Assembly (NCBI GenBank): GCA_023101885.1
Contig: JALPQD010000116.1
Location: 372,001 to 436,000, forward strand
DNA from: Typhlomys cinereus
Taxonomy: Eukaryota; Chordata; Mammalia; Rodentia; Platacanthomyidae
DNA length: 64,000 nucleotides
Direction of reading: 5' to 3'
Under the pieces are notes generated by a model. The model made no database searches. It worked only from the letters and a program-made list of their open reading frames with translations, and was not told the origin of the DNA. This document shows positions 11,790 through 21,930 of the stretch, piece by piece (position 1 is the stretch's first letter; every line of letters starts with the position of its first letter). A program made the position numbers and the translations under genes.

Positions 11790-11974
11790 CTAGGGAGATT
11801 TCAAGAACCCAAACTAGAGAAAGAAAACCAAACATTTTATTTCATTTAACTTTGTACATAGGACTAATGAGAAAAGAATTTAATGAACAATAGTCACTCA
11901 TCTGACAAATATTTGCGAACCTAAGTTTCGGATACTTTGCTAGATACACATATAGGGAAAAACAAGAGCAAGAA

Positions 11975-12150
11975 AGTCTATACTGGGCAGAGTCATGCAA
12001 GCCTATACAATCCCAGCACTTGGATGGTATAGGCAGAAGGGTCAGAAGTTCAAGGTCAAACTCAGCTACACAGGAAGTTTGAGGCCAGCCTGGGCTAGAG
12101 ATCTTGTCTTGAAATAGATCAAGTTAAATAAACAAACAAACAAAAAATAT
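11975..12150 (+). mobile_element. B1-like SINE
   Basis: TACAATCCCAGCACTTGGAT, GAGGCCAGCCTGGGCTAGAG and an A-rich tail are the characteristic B1 blocks. Confidence 0.75.
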
Positions 12151-12440
12151 AAAAATAAAGTCTACAAAAGAGAAGGCAGGGGGTCTCTGAGATGAAAAGA
12201 AAACAGTTACATGAGTATTTGGATAGACAGGCAGATAAGCATGTGCAAAGACCATTAGGTAAGATAGACCAGATTGAAGAGCCCAACAAAAAGGAGGTCA
12301 GTATACATAGTAGCTATGGAGGGGGAAATGATTAAGATATATCTTAGGAACAGGCAGAAACTAACTCTACAGTCTTTGGTTGTCATGATCATGAGGAGTA
12401 GGAATTTTTGTTCCAATTGCCAAAAAAAAAAAAAAGTCAC

Positions 12441-12590
12441 TGAAGCAGGAAGTTATAGTAATCCAGGATATTCCTGATGTCACCCTTGGGCCTCCACAAG
12501 CACACACAATGCCCTCTTTTATACACATCCATACACATGTAACATACATGCACACACATCCACACTTACACATGCAAAAAAACCAAAAGA
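12441..12590 (+). mobile_element. 3' portion of tRNA-derived SINE
   Basis: Only the body and tail (AGTAATCCAGGATATTCCTG through ACAATGCCCTCTTTTATACA and CA-rich sequence) are present; the tRNA head is missing. Confidence 0.7.
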
Positions 12591-12595
12591 AAGTA

Positions 12596-12732
12596 TGTTG
12601 GCTGAACATGGTGGTACACATCTATAATCTAGCTCTTAGGAGGATCAGGAGAAGTAGATCATTGTTAGCTATATATTGAGTTCAAGACCAATCTGGACTA
12701 CATGAGACTCAGTCTCAAAAAAAATAAAAGAG
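12596..12732 (+). mobile_element. B1-like SINE
   Basis: GGCTGAACATGGTGGTACAC at the start and ACATGAGACTCAGTCTCAAA at the end give the B1 outline, immediately followed by another SINE. Confidence 0.7.
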
Positions 12733-13026
12733 GGGCTGAAGAGATGACTGAGGGGTTAAGACTGCCTCAAAAGCAGAAGGTCCTGAGTTTGGATCCTAGG
12801 GTCCCACATAAAAATGCCAGGCAGAAATGGTGGCGGCCCACACTTCCGGTTCTGTTAGTCAGAATCTGGGAAATCCCAGAGCAAAGCAAGAAGGAGATAA
12901 AAGCAATCCAGGATAATTCCCAAAGTCACCCGTGTTCCTCCACAGGAACATACAATGCTCTCAGACAGACAGACAGACAGACAGACACACACACACACAC
13001 ACACAAATGCAAAATAAAAAAAAAAA
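12733..13026 (+). mobile_element. tRNA-derived SINE whose A tail hosts the L1
   Basis: Older-subfamily copy running into (ACAG)n/(AC)n and then an A tail. The L1 entered that tail: A-run plus GTTTC is repeated at 13017-13031 and 19654-19671. The SINE therefore predates the L1. Confidence 0.88.
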
Positions 13027-13031
13027 GTTTC

Positions 13032-13416
13032 GCCCTTTGCACCCCACCCCGCTCCGCCGGTAGGGACGCGCGCGTGGTCCAGCCAGGCCTCAACCCCGCG
13101 CCCTAGGTGGTAAGTCCCCGCCCCGCGCACCGCCCACCAGGACCCCAGGTCAGTCCACAGGGACCCGGCTCCGACTCCCAACATCCAGCCGGAGCCGCCA
13201 GCGCGCGAGGCCGAGGGACGAGGAGGACCTCCCCCTGCGCCTGGGCCTCCCCCCAGCTGCCCTCGGGTTAAATAGCTCCACGCTGTCGCCCCCATCCCCC
13301 CTTTGCACCCCACCCCGCTCCACCCACGACCTAGGTAAGTCTCCGCCCGCCCCGCCAACCAGGACCCCAGGCCAAATAATTCAGTTTAGTGAAATTGAGA
13401 GATCTTAAGAGTTAAA
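13032..13416 (+). promoter_or_regulatory. L1 5' UTR with repeated GC-rich monomer
   Basis: CTTTGCACCCCACCCCGCTC occurs at about 13035 and again at 13301, and GGACCCCAGG(T/C)C recurs with the same spacing of about 267 bp. This suggests one full and one partial tandem promoter monomer, as in mouse L1 families but with a different sequence. The block is CpG-rich and strikingly GC-rich compared with the AT-rich ORFs. Confidence 0.75.
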
Positions 13417-14487
13417 ATGACAATGCCAAAGTCAAAGTGCAAATCCATGAGAAGCAACACTCAAGTAAACAAATTTCCCACTGAAGAAATTAATCCCATA
13501 ATGTTAGACTCCAACAAGAACAAACCCACGGAAAAAGGCCAAGAAAGCCCCACCCAGGATAAAGACTTTCAAAATATGATCATTACCATGTTCAATACTA
13601 TGAAAGAGGAAATCCAGGAGGAATTACATAATCGAATCAATCGCTTTGAAGAAGAACACAACAGACATCTGGAGGAGTTGAGAAAAACAGTGCAAGAAAC
13701 AAAAACTGGCATAGAGCAGTTAAAACAAACTCAAGCAGAGTTTAAAACTGAGCTAAAAGACAAGTTATCTTCAACCCAGAACGCCACAGAGAGTCTTATC
13801 AACAGAACTAACAAAGCAGAAAACAGAATTTCAGACCTTGAAGATAAAGTGGGAGTACTAACCAGCTCAATGGAAGAGGTTGTTAAAGCCAAAAAGATAC
13901 TTGAGAGAAATATCCAAGAGATATGGGACACCCTGAAAAAGCCTAACATGCGTATTCATGGAATACCAGAGCAAGAATCTCAAAATACCACCCCTGAGGA
14001 AACTTTTCAAACGATCATCAAGGAAAACTTTCCTCATCTAAAAAAAGAGAGGCCCATCCATATACAAGAGGCATTCCGCACCCCAAACAGATACGACCAA
14101 AATAGAAGCACCCCACGGCAAATAATAGTTAAAACACTCCACATTCAAGATAAAGAATTGGTGCTGAGAGCTTCAAGGGAGAAAAAACAAGTCACTTTTA
14201 AAGGTAAACCTATTAAAATAACAAATGACTTCTCAGTCGAAACAGTAAAAGCAAGAAGAGCTTGGAGAGACATACTTCAAGTATTGAATGAGCAAAAATG
14301 TCAACCCAGGCTGATTTACCCTGCAAAACTATCAGTCACGATTGAGGGAGAAAGAAAAATTTTCCAGCACAAAGACAACTTTAAGGGATACATGGCCACC
14401 AAACCAGGCCTTCAAAAAATGCTAGAAATGATACTCAAGCATGAAGAAAAAAACAGGCATATCCAGGAGAACAGAAGGCAAGTATAA
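13417..14487 (+). CDS. L1 ORF1 protein, apparently intact (356 aa)
   Basis: Nucleic-acid chaperone that coats L1 RNA as a trimer. Residues about 45-160 form a long charged coiled coil (heptads around EEHNRHLEELRKTVQETKTG and ENRISDLEDKVGVL). Residues about 170-270 hold the RRM-like domain (NMRIHGIPE) and about 275-345 the C-terminal domain (ARRAWRDILQVL, YPAKLSVTIEGERKIF). The length fits mammalian ORF1p and no stop interrupts it. The start is the first ATG of the frame. ORF2 begins 50 nt downstream. An open ORF1 beside a broken ORF2 suggests modest age. Confidence 0.93.
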   Translation: MTMPKSKCKSMRSNTQVNKFPTEEINPIMLDSNKNKPTEKGQESPTQDKDFQNMIITMFNTMKEEIQEELHNRINRFEEEHNRHLEELRKTVQETKTGIEQLKQTQAEFKTELKDKLSSTQNATESLINRTNKAENRISDLEDKVGVLTSSMEEVVKAKKILERNIQEIWDTLKKPNMRIHGIPEQESQNTTPEETFQTIIKENFPHLKKERPIHIQEAFRTPNRYDQNRSTPRQIIVKTLHIQDKELVLRASREKKQVTFKGKPIKITNDFSVETVKARRAWRDILQVLNEQKCQPRLIYPAKLSVTIEGERKIFQHKDNFKGYMATKPGLQKMLEMILKHEEKNRHIQENRRQV

Positions 14488-14537
14488 CATCATTAAAAAC
14501 GAAGCAATATACTTATAAAAGCTACTAAACATAATAA

Positions 14538-17500
14538 ATGTCTGGAATTAACAATAGTTTCTCCATTATAACACTAAATGTTAATGGAATTAATTCACCA
14601 ATCAAGAGACACAGATTACAAACTTGGATTAAAAATCACAATCCATCAATCTGCTGCCTGCAGGAAACCCATCTCACCACAAAAGATAGGCACGCTCTAA
14701 AAATAAAAGGCTGGTCAACAATTCTACAAGCAAATGGAAACAGAAAACAGGCAGGGGTAGCCATTATGCTATCAGACAAAGTGGGCTTCAAACCAAAGAA
14801 AATTATAAGAGACACGGATGGATACTACATTTTAGTCACAGGTACAATTCACCAGGAAGACTTCACAATACTGAACATATATGCACCCAATACGGGCCCC
14901 TCCACATTCATTAAGAAAACCCTACAGGGGCTGAAGAGGTGGCTCAGAGGTTAAGCCTCCGCCTTGCAGGCGGAAGGTCCTGAGTTCGGATCCCAGGTCC
15001 CACGTATAGACGCCAGGCTTCTGGTCCTGGTAGGGCGGAGCCTGTGAATCCCGGGGCAGAAGGAGGTGGAGGCTTCCATGGTGGTTCGCGAATTCGTCCG
15101 TGGTTCTACACACACACAGACACACACAGACACACACACGCGCGCGCACATACACACACACATGCGCACAGTTGAATAAATAATAATAAAAAAAATTAAA
15201 AAAAAAAACACCCTACAGCGTCTAAAGCAAGAAATCAACCCCCAAACGATAATTCTTGGGGACTTCAACACCGCCCTCTCAACAAGGGATAGATCAACAG
15301 GTCAAAAGCTTAACAGAGACACTTTGGAACTTAATCAAAACCTGAAAGAAATGGACCTTACAGATCTCTATCGAACTTTTCACCCACGCACCAAAGAATA
15401 CACATTTTTCTCAGCAGCACACGGAACTTTCTCCAAAATAGATCACATATTGGGCCACAAAATGAATCTACACATATACAAGAAAGTTGAAATTCTAACC
15501 TGTGCCCTATCAGACCATCACGGCCTAAAGCTGGACATCCACAACACATCAAACAAGAGAAAATACACTAACTCCTGGAAACTTAACACTATGATGCTGA
15601 ATGAGAACTGGATTCAGGAAGAAATTAAAAAGGAAATTCAAGATTTCCTGAAAGTGAATGATAACGAAAATACAACTTACCAAAATCTCTGGGACACAAT
15701 GAAAGCTGTTCTAAGAGGTAAGTTCATAGCTCTTAATGCCTACATCAAAAAAATGGAAACATCAGAAATAAACAACTTAACAATGCGGCTTAAAGCTTTA
15801 GAGAAACTAGAGCAATCTGATCCCAAAAGTAGTAGAAGAGAGGAGATTAGCAAAATAAGGGGAGAAATATCTGAAATCGAGATTAAGAAAACGATAGAAA
15901 AAAATCAACCAGTCAAAAAGCTGGTTCTTTGAAAAAATCAATAAGATTGATACACCCCTAGCTAAACTAACCAAAAGCAAGAGAGAGAAAACCCAAATTA
16001 ACAAAATTAGAAATGAACATGGAGTTATCACTACTGATACCCAAGAAATCCAGAGAATTATAACATCATATTTCAAAAACTTATACTCTGTGAAGTTTGA
16101 CAACACAAAAGAGATGGATGAATTTCTAAGTAAACACAGCTTACCTAAATTGAATCAGGAAGTTGTGAATTATTTAAATAGTCCTATAACATATAAGGAA
16201 ATTGAGGAAGTAATCTCGAATCTTCCCACCAAAAAATGTCCTGGACCAGATGGATTCAGCACAGAGTTCTACCAGACATTTAAGGAGTTAATAACACCAA
16301 TACTCCTTAAACTGTTCCATCAAATAGCAAAGGAAGGAACACTACCAAATTCCTTCTATGAAGCTACTATCGTTTTAATCCCAAAACCTAATAAAGATTC
16401 GCTTAAAAAAGAAAACTATAGGCCGATCTCCCTGATGAACACAGACGCAAAGATTCTCAACAAAGTCTTAGCAAATCGGATTCAAAAACATATTAAAAAG
16501 ATCATTCATGGGGACCAAGTAGGCTTCATCCCCGGCACACAAGGTTGGTTCAACATACGCAAATCAATAAATGTAATTCATCATGTAAACCAGTCCAAAG
16601 TCCAAGACCACATGATACTCTCGATAGATGCAGAAAAAGCTTTTGACAAGATCCAACAGCCTTTTATGATCAAAACGCTAGAGACAGTAGGAATGGAAGG
16701 AACCTTTATCAATATAATAAAAGCTATATACAACAAGCCCACAGCAAGGATTATGCTCAATGGGGAACAATTGGAAGCATTCCCACTTCGATCAGGAACT
16801 AGACAAGGCTGTCCACTCTCACCACTTCTATTCAATATTGTACTTGAAGTGTTAGCTGAAGCCATAAGACAAGAAAGGGACATAAGAGGGATTCAAATCG
16901 GCAAGGAAGAAGTCAAGCTATCCCTATTTGCAGATGACATGATCTTATACCTGAGGGATCCCAAAAACTCCACCAGGAAGCTCCTGGAACTAATTGAGAA
17001 GTTCAGCAGGGTGGCAGGATACAAAATAAATGTGCAAAAATCAGAGGCCTTCCTATATGCCCAGAATGAAAGAAGTGAAAAAGCCTTGAGAGAAACAATA
17101 CCATTTATTATAGCCCCTAAAAAAAATGAAATACCTTGGTATAAACCTAACTAAGGAGGTGAAAGACCTTTACAATGAAAACTTTAAAACCCTAAAGAAA
17201 GAAATTGCAGAAGACACCAGAAAGTGGAAAGACCTCCCTTGTTCCTGGATTGGCAGAATCAACATCGTGAAAATGACCATCCTACCAAAGGCAATATACA
17301 GATTCAATGCTATACCAATCAAAATCCCAAAGCAATTCTTCAAAGAAGTTGACCAAACAATCTCAAAGTTCATATGGAGGCACAAAAGACCCAGGATAGC
17401 AAAAACAATCCTGAGTAACAAAAACACAGCTGGAGGTATAACTATACCAAACCTTAGTCTATACTACAAATCCATAGTTGTAAAGACAGCCTGGTACTGG

Positions 17501-18655
17501 CTCCAAAATAGACACACAGATCAATGGATAAGGATTGAAGACCCAGATATAAGCCCACAAAGTTACAGCCATTTGGTCTTTGACAAAGGGGCCCAAAGAA
17601 TCCAATGGAAAAAGAACAGCATCTTCAACAAATGGTGCTGGCAAAACTGGATCTCCACATGCAGAAGATTAAAGCTGGACCCGTACTTGTCACCATGTAC
17701 AAGAATTAATTCCAAATGGATCAAGGACCTTGATATCAGGCCAGAGACTATAAAAACCATAGTTGAAAGGATAGGGAACTCCCTCGAGCTGATTGGGCTA
17801 GGCCAACACTTCCTAAACAGACATCCAATGGCACAGTCACTGCTACCAACTCTCAACAGTTGGGACCTTGTGAAATTAAAGAGCTTCTGTTCAGATAAAG
17901 AGATTGTAACGCGAGCTCAAAGGCAACCCACAGAATGGGAGAAAATCTTCACTAACCACATATCTGATAGAGCTCTATTGTCCAGAGTGCACAAAGAACT
18001 TAGAAAACTAAACACCAAGGAAACCAATGGCCCAATTAAAAAATGGGCCCTGGAACTTTAAAGAAACTTTACCAGGGATGAAATTAAAATGTCTAACAAA
18101 TATCTTAAAAAATGCCCCACTTCTTTAGCCATCAGGGAAATGCAAATCAAAACTTCCCTGAGATATCATCTCACCCCGGTCAGGATGGCAAAAATCCACA
18201 ATACTAACAACGACAAATGCTGGAGAGGATGTGGAGAAAGGGGAACTCTCCTACATTGCTGGTGGGAATGCAGGCTCATACAGCCACTCTGGCGAGCCGT
18301 CTGGAGATTCTTAAAGAAATTAAAGATTGAAATGCCATATGACCCTGCTATTCCACTTTTGGGAATAACCCCCCATACAGCAGAGGTTCGCCTCGATAGC
18401 ACAAGCACAACCATGTTCATAGCAGCACTGTTTACAATAGCAAAGTCATGGAATCAGCTCAAATGTCCAACAGTTGACGAGTGGATAAGGAAACTGTGGT
18501 ACATCTATACAATGGAGTACTACTCAGCCATCAAAAATGATGAATTACTGGAATTTGCCGGGAAATGGATGTCATTAGAAACAATTATATTAAGTGAAGT
18601 ATCCCAGACCCAGAAAATTAAGCGCCGTATGTACTCCCTAATAGGTGGCTCCTAG
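14538..18655 (+). pseudogene. L1 ORF2 (endonuclease and reverse transcriptase), disrupted
   Basis: Four frame segments plus one insertion. 14538-14926 encodes the start of the AP-type endonuclease (ITLNVNGINSP, CLQETHLT). A SINE then interrupts at 14927-15204. 15219-15932 carries the rest of the endonuclease ([16 protein letters not shown]) and ends at a premature stop after a frame slip near 15900. 15933-17154 carries the reverse transcriptase: [31 protein letters not shown] and the catalytic FADDM. A second slip near 17130 leads to 17126-18061 (connection region), and a third near 18055 to 18089-18655, which holds the cysteine motif [16 protein letters not shown] and the [10 protein letters not shown]-terminus. 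Active-site residues remain readable, but no single frame spans them. Confidence 0.95.
14927..15204 (+). mobile_element. Young tRNA-derived SINE inside L1 ORF2
   Basis: Complete young-subfamily copy with head GGGGCTGAAGAGGTGGCTCA, body ending TGTGGTTCTACACACACA, and AATAAATAATAAT tail. It is flanked by AAAACCCTACAG (14915-14926) and AAAACACCCTACAG (15205-15218), a slightly altered target duplication. It is younger than the L1. Confidence 0.95.
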
Positions 18656-19655
18656 TACCAAACCCATCCAGCCCACCTAGAGACAGTAATTCCAAGGATT
18701 ATGAACAGGAGGGATGGGGTAGGAGGGATGGGGTAGGAGGGCCACACCAGAAACAAGGAGAGAAGGGACCATGTTACAGCAGGGAAAATAGGCCTCCACC
18801 AAGGACCCAAATAAGTAATGAGACATCTGATTAAGTTCACAGACTTTTGTTCCTGATCATTTACTACTGAGGGGGTGTGATCTCACCAGAAGAGGAGGGC
18901 ATATAGTCTGGCAGATAAAAAGTAACAATTTTGCAAATGGGTGATAAACCCCTCCCTCACTGTGGTTTCCCACTTTTATTACATCTACCTTTGAATGTGC
19001 TTTTATCACAAGACTCTAACAGCTTTTTGTCTCTGGCCAGGGGGTAACATACAATGCCCACCAGGATGGAGTGAAGGGCATTGCAGGAGCAGCAAAACTG
19101 CAAAAGAAAATCAACAAACCACAATCCAGAACTTCAGAGACTCTATATCAACCACCTCGAACTAGGCCAGCTTAGTCTCTCCCCATCTTGAAGCTCAGGG
19201 AAATTTGCGGAAGAGGGGGCGGTAAGAGTGTAAGAGCATAAGGATGGGAGGAGCAATGATATGGAAGATACTCTATACTAGTTAGGGCTGAAGCAATCAT
19301 AATTGGACTTTGCATGCCCTGCGCATTGTCCAACACACTGTTGACCTCACAAAGTCTAGCATCTGCTAAAGGCACCAAGATCCTTGGAGGCAAAGGATTG
19401 GCAGCCACAGCAGTGTTCCTATACCTAAGGGGAACACGGGAAAGGGTTCGGGAAAGGCCACTGGGTCCTTGTACGTCATCGGAGAGGAGGGCCCAGAGGA
19501 AAATCAGACATGCACAAGAAAGGACTCTCTGGGAATTGGGGTGGGAGGCACTGGGGGATGGGGAGGGAGAGGGGTGGGGAGGGGGAGCAGGGGGTACGGG
19601 GGGAGGAGGAGGGAGGGAGGGAACTGGTGTACCTAATAAGTTTGTATGAGCTGAA
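18656..19655 (+). other. L1 3' UTR
   Basis: Noncoding 1 kb after the ORF2 stop. It includes short repeats (GGAGGGATGGGGTA twice at about 18708) and a purine tract of G runs at 19545-19622, then TAAGTTTGTATGAGC and the A tail. The same 3' end is seen at 19879-20233 and 43968-44390, showing three members of one L1 subfamily. Confidence 0.9.
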
Positions 19656-19878
19656 AAAAAAAAAAAGTTTCAATCACACATAGTTCTGAATTCCAGTAGT
19701 TGAAATATCTGGTATACAGAACGTTGAAGATAGGAAGATCACAAGTTCAAGGCCAGGCTAAGCAATGAAGAAAGATCTGATCTAAAAACAAGGTTATACT
19801 TCTGGTGTGAATAACTGAGCAAAAAGAAAAAACAGGCAATAATAAAAAATGGAATCCTTAAAATAGATTGGTTCTACA

Positions 19879-20233
19879 TTATTGACCCCACAAAGTCTAG
19901 CACGGACTAAAGGCACTAGGATGCTTGGAGGCTAGGGACTGACAGTCACAGTAGTGTTCCTAAGCTTAAGGGGAACACAGGAAAGGGTTCTTGGAAATGC
20001 CCCTGGGTCCTTGCACCTCATTGGAGAAGAGGACCCAGAGGAGAGTTTGGCATGCACATTAAAGGACGTTCCAGTGATTGGGGGGAGGCACTGGGGAATG
20101 GGGAGGGAGAGGAGGGGGGAACAGGGGAGTCGGGGGGAAGGTGAAGGGAGGGAGGGGACCGGTGTACCTGTTAAGTTTGTATGAGTGGAAATAATAATAA
20201 TAAAAAAAATGTTAAAATTTAAAAAAAAAAAAG
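19879..20233 (+). mobile_element. 5'-truncated L1 (3' UTR only) with target duplication
   Basis: About 355 bp matching the last part of the L1 at 13-19.6 kb, ending in an A-rich tail. AATAGATTGGTTCTACA at 19862-19878 is repeated with one change at 20234-20250. This is an independent insertion only 210 bp from the larger L1, not its continuation. Confidence 0.92.
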
Positions 20234-20836
20234 AATAGATTGGTTCCACAGTCCAAATAAAGGACAATGGGCCTCTTGTTCCCAGGGAGATACAGTGAGA
20301 TTTAAGTGATAGACACCTTTTCCTAGAAAGGAGAGGATTCTTGGCTTACCATTTACTCATGAGTCAAAGGTAGTTAACAGCATGAATAAAGGGTAGGATC
20401 ATTAGGGAAGATCATATAAAGTTGTGCCTTGGAGGGATAAAATTTGGCCAGAGATAGAAACTTAAAGTATACATACACTAAACATAACAGAATAGGTCTG
20501 ACTATGAAGTCTGCTTGGAATGATAGTAAGAACCCATATAGAGACCAAAAGGTCTATACTCAGTGCTGCATAGCAGGAACTGAAGAAAAACAACCATATG
20601 AAACTCTGAAAACTTGATTTGGTATGGTCCAGTACACAATGGATTACTACAGGTCAGAAAGAAGAAAAAAAAGCAAGAATTTAGGCAAAAACTAAAAGAA
20701 ATATGAAGGACTGTTCGAGTTGCAAAAAACTAAAGACTAGACTGGGAATGGAAAAATGGAGGGATTAAGGCCTTGGCCTTTCATGCAAAATGACCTGAGT
20801 TCAGATCCTCATAAGCAAACATAAAAACTCTGGTCC

Positions 20837-21095
20837 TGGGGCTGGAGAGATGGCTCAGGGGTTAAGACTCTGCCTTGTAAGCAAAAGGTCCTGAGTTTAG
20901 ATCCCAGGTCCCACATAAAAACACCAGGTGGAAACAGCAGTGGCCTTCACTTCTGGTCCTGGTGAACAGAGCCTGGGAAATCCAGGCAAAGCAAGAAAGA
21001 GGTAGAAGCAATCCAGAATAATTCCCAAAGTGACTTTGGTCCTCCACAGAGACACACAGTGCCTTCTGATACACATACACTAAATAAATAAATAA
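20837..21095 (+). mobile_element. tRNA-derived SINE, older subfamily, next to a second SINE head
   Basis: GGGGCTGGAGAGATGGCTCA head, body and AAATAAATAAATAATT tail. The preceding 80 bp (20756-20836) look like the tRNA-like head of another diverged copy, so two SINEs are probably joined. Confidence 0.88.
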
Positions 21096-21593
21096 TTAAG
21101 AGGTGAAGACATAAGGATCAATTCCTCAGCTCTACAGAAGTTACGGGCTAGCAGGGGTTACAAAACAACTTCAAGGTTAGTCTGGGCTAACAAAACAAAG
21201 AGATAATGAGCTTCTTCTCTACATGGCTAGTGAGTCAGAAATCTCATCTTCATATAGCCAATTTCTCTCCATGAACCTCAAATTGTCCACTGTGCTCTCT
21301 GGACTACCCATTTAAGTTAAATGCCCAGCCTTTCACTAGCACTGTACCAGCCTCAAAGGAAATAAAGCTCCTTCCAGCAATATTATTGCCACACAGCCAG
21401 CCCTGTTCCACTGTCCTTCCTCCACAATTCTGAACCATTGCCACCTGGACATGTCTAAAAAGTGCCTGCTCCTTTGTGGTTCAGGATAGCAGACCCCACA
21501 CTAGTTGCCATCATACAGCAAGGTACAGGCAGATCAGGGAACTGAGCCAACTTTCTTCTATCAACAATTTTTAATTTCAAAAATCCTAAATCA

Positions 21594-21920
21594 GGCGATC
21601 TAGCCCCTCATGGCTCTTTAGTGCCATGAGTCCGTTTCCAGCTGCCTACTTCTCTTGGAGGCAATCTAGCCCCTCATGCACTCCAGTGCCATGAGTCTGT
21701 TTCTTGTTCCTTGCTCCTCATGAATTCCACAGTGCTTAGGCACCATGAATTCTCATGGGCTCCCTAGCCCCTCATGGCACTCTATTGCCATGAGCTCTGT
21801 TTCATTTCTGCTTCTCATGGAGGCGCCCTAGCTCCTCATGGCACTCCATGTCTGGAGTCTGTGAGTTCCAACCTTTCTCTTTTCTAATAAACTCTACCTT
21901 AATTCTCAAAAAAAAAAAAA
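21594..21920 (+). mobile_element. Retroposed hairpin-repeat element with 15-bp target duplication
   Basis: About 325 bp bounded by the duplication AAAAATCCTAAATCA (21579-21593 and 21916-21930) and ending in an A run (21908-21920). It carries a polyadenylation signal, CTAATAAACTC, near its end. Inside are four units beginning CTAGC(C/T)CCTCATG at 21600, 21666, 21764 and 21828 (spacing 66, 98, 64). Units contain the inverted repeat CTCATGGCA/TGCCATGAG. No family name is known to me. The end signals show that L1 machinery reverse-transcribed a polyadenylated RNA here. It may be a retroposed LTR-type transcript, but no open reading frame of note is present. Confidence 0.85.
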
Positions 21921-21930
21921 TCCTAAATCA

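Larger units (their letters stand above)
13032..19655 (+). mobile_element. Near full-length L1 retrotransposon, inactivated
   Basis: Complete layout: GC-rich 5' UTR (13032-13416), intact ORF1 (13417-14487), ORF2 (14538 to 18655, broken), 3' UTR with a G-rich polypurine tract (19545-19622) and an A tail ending near 19666. The target duplication is an A run plus GTTTC on both sides. About 6.6 kb including a 278-bp SINE inserted in ORF2. It lies in PDPR intron 1 in the orientation opposite to PDPR. ORF2 has at least three frame breaks (near 15900, 17130 and 18055), so it cannot move autonomously. Confidence 0.95.

Noticed and set aside
21597..21850. CRISPR-like array
   Set aside because: Repeats are irregular (64-98 bp apart), the genome is mammalian, and the block is a retroposed element with an A tail.
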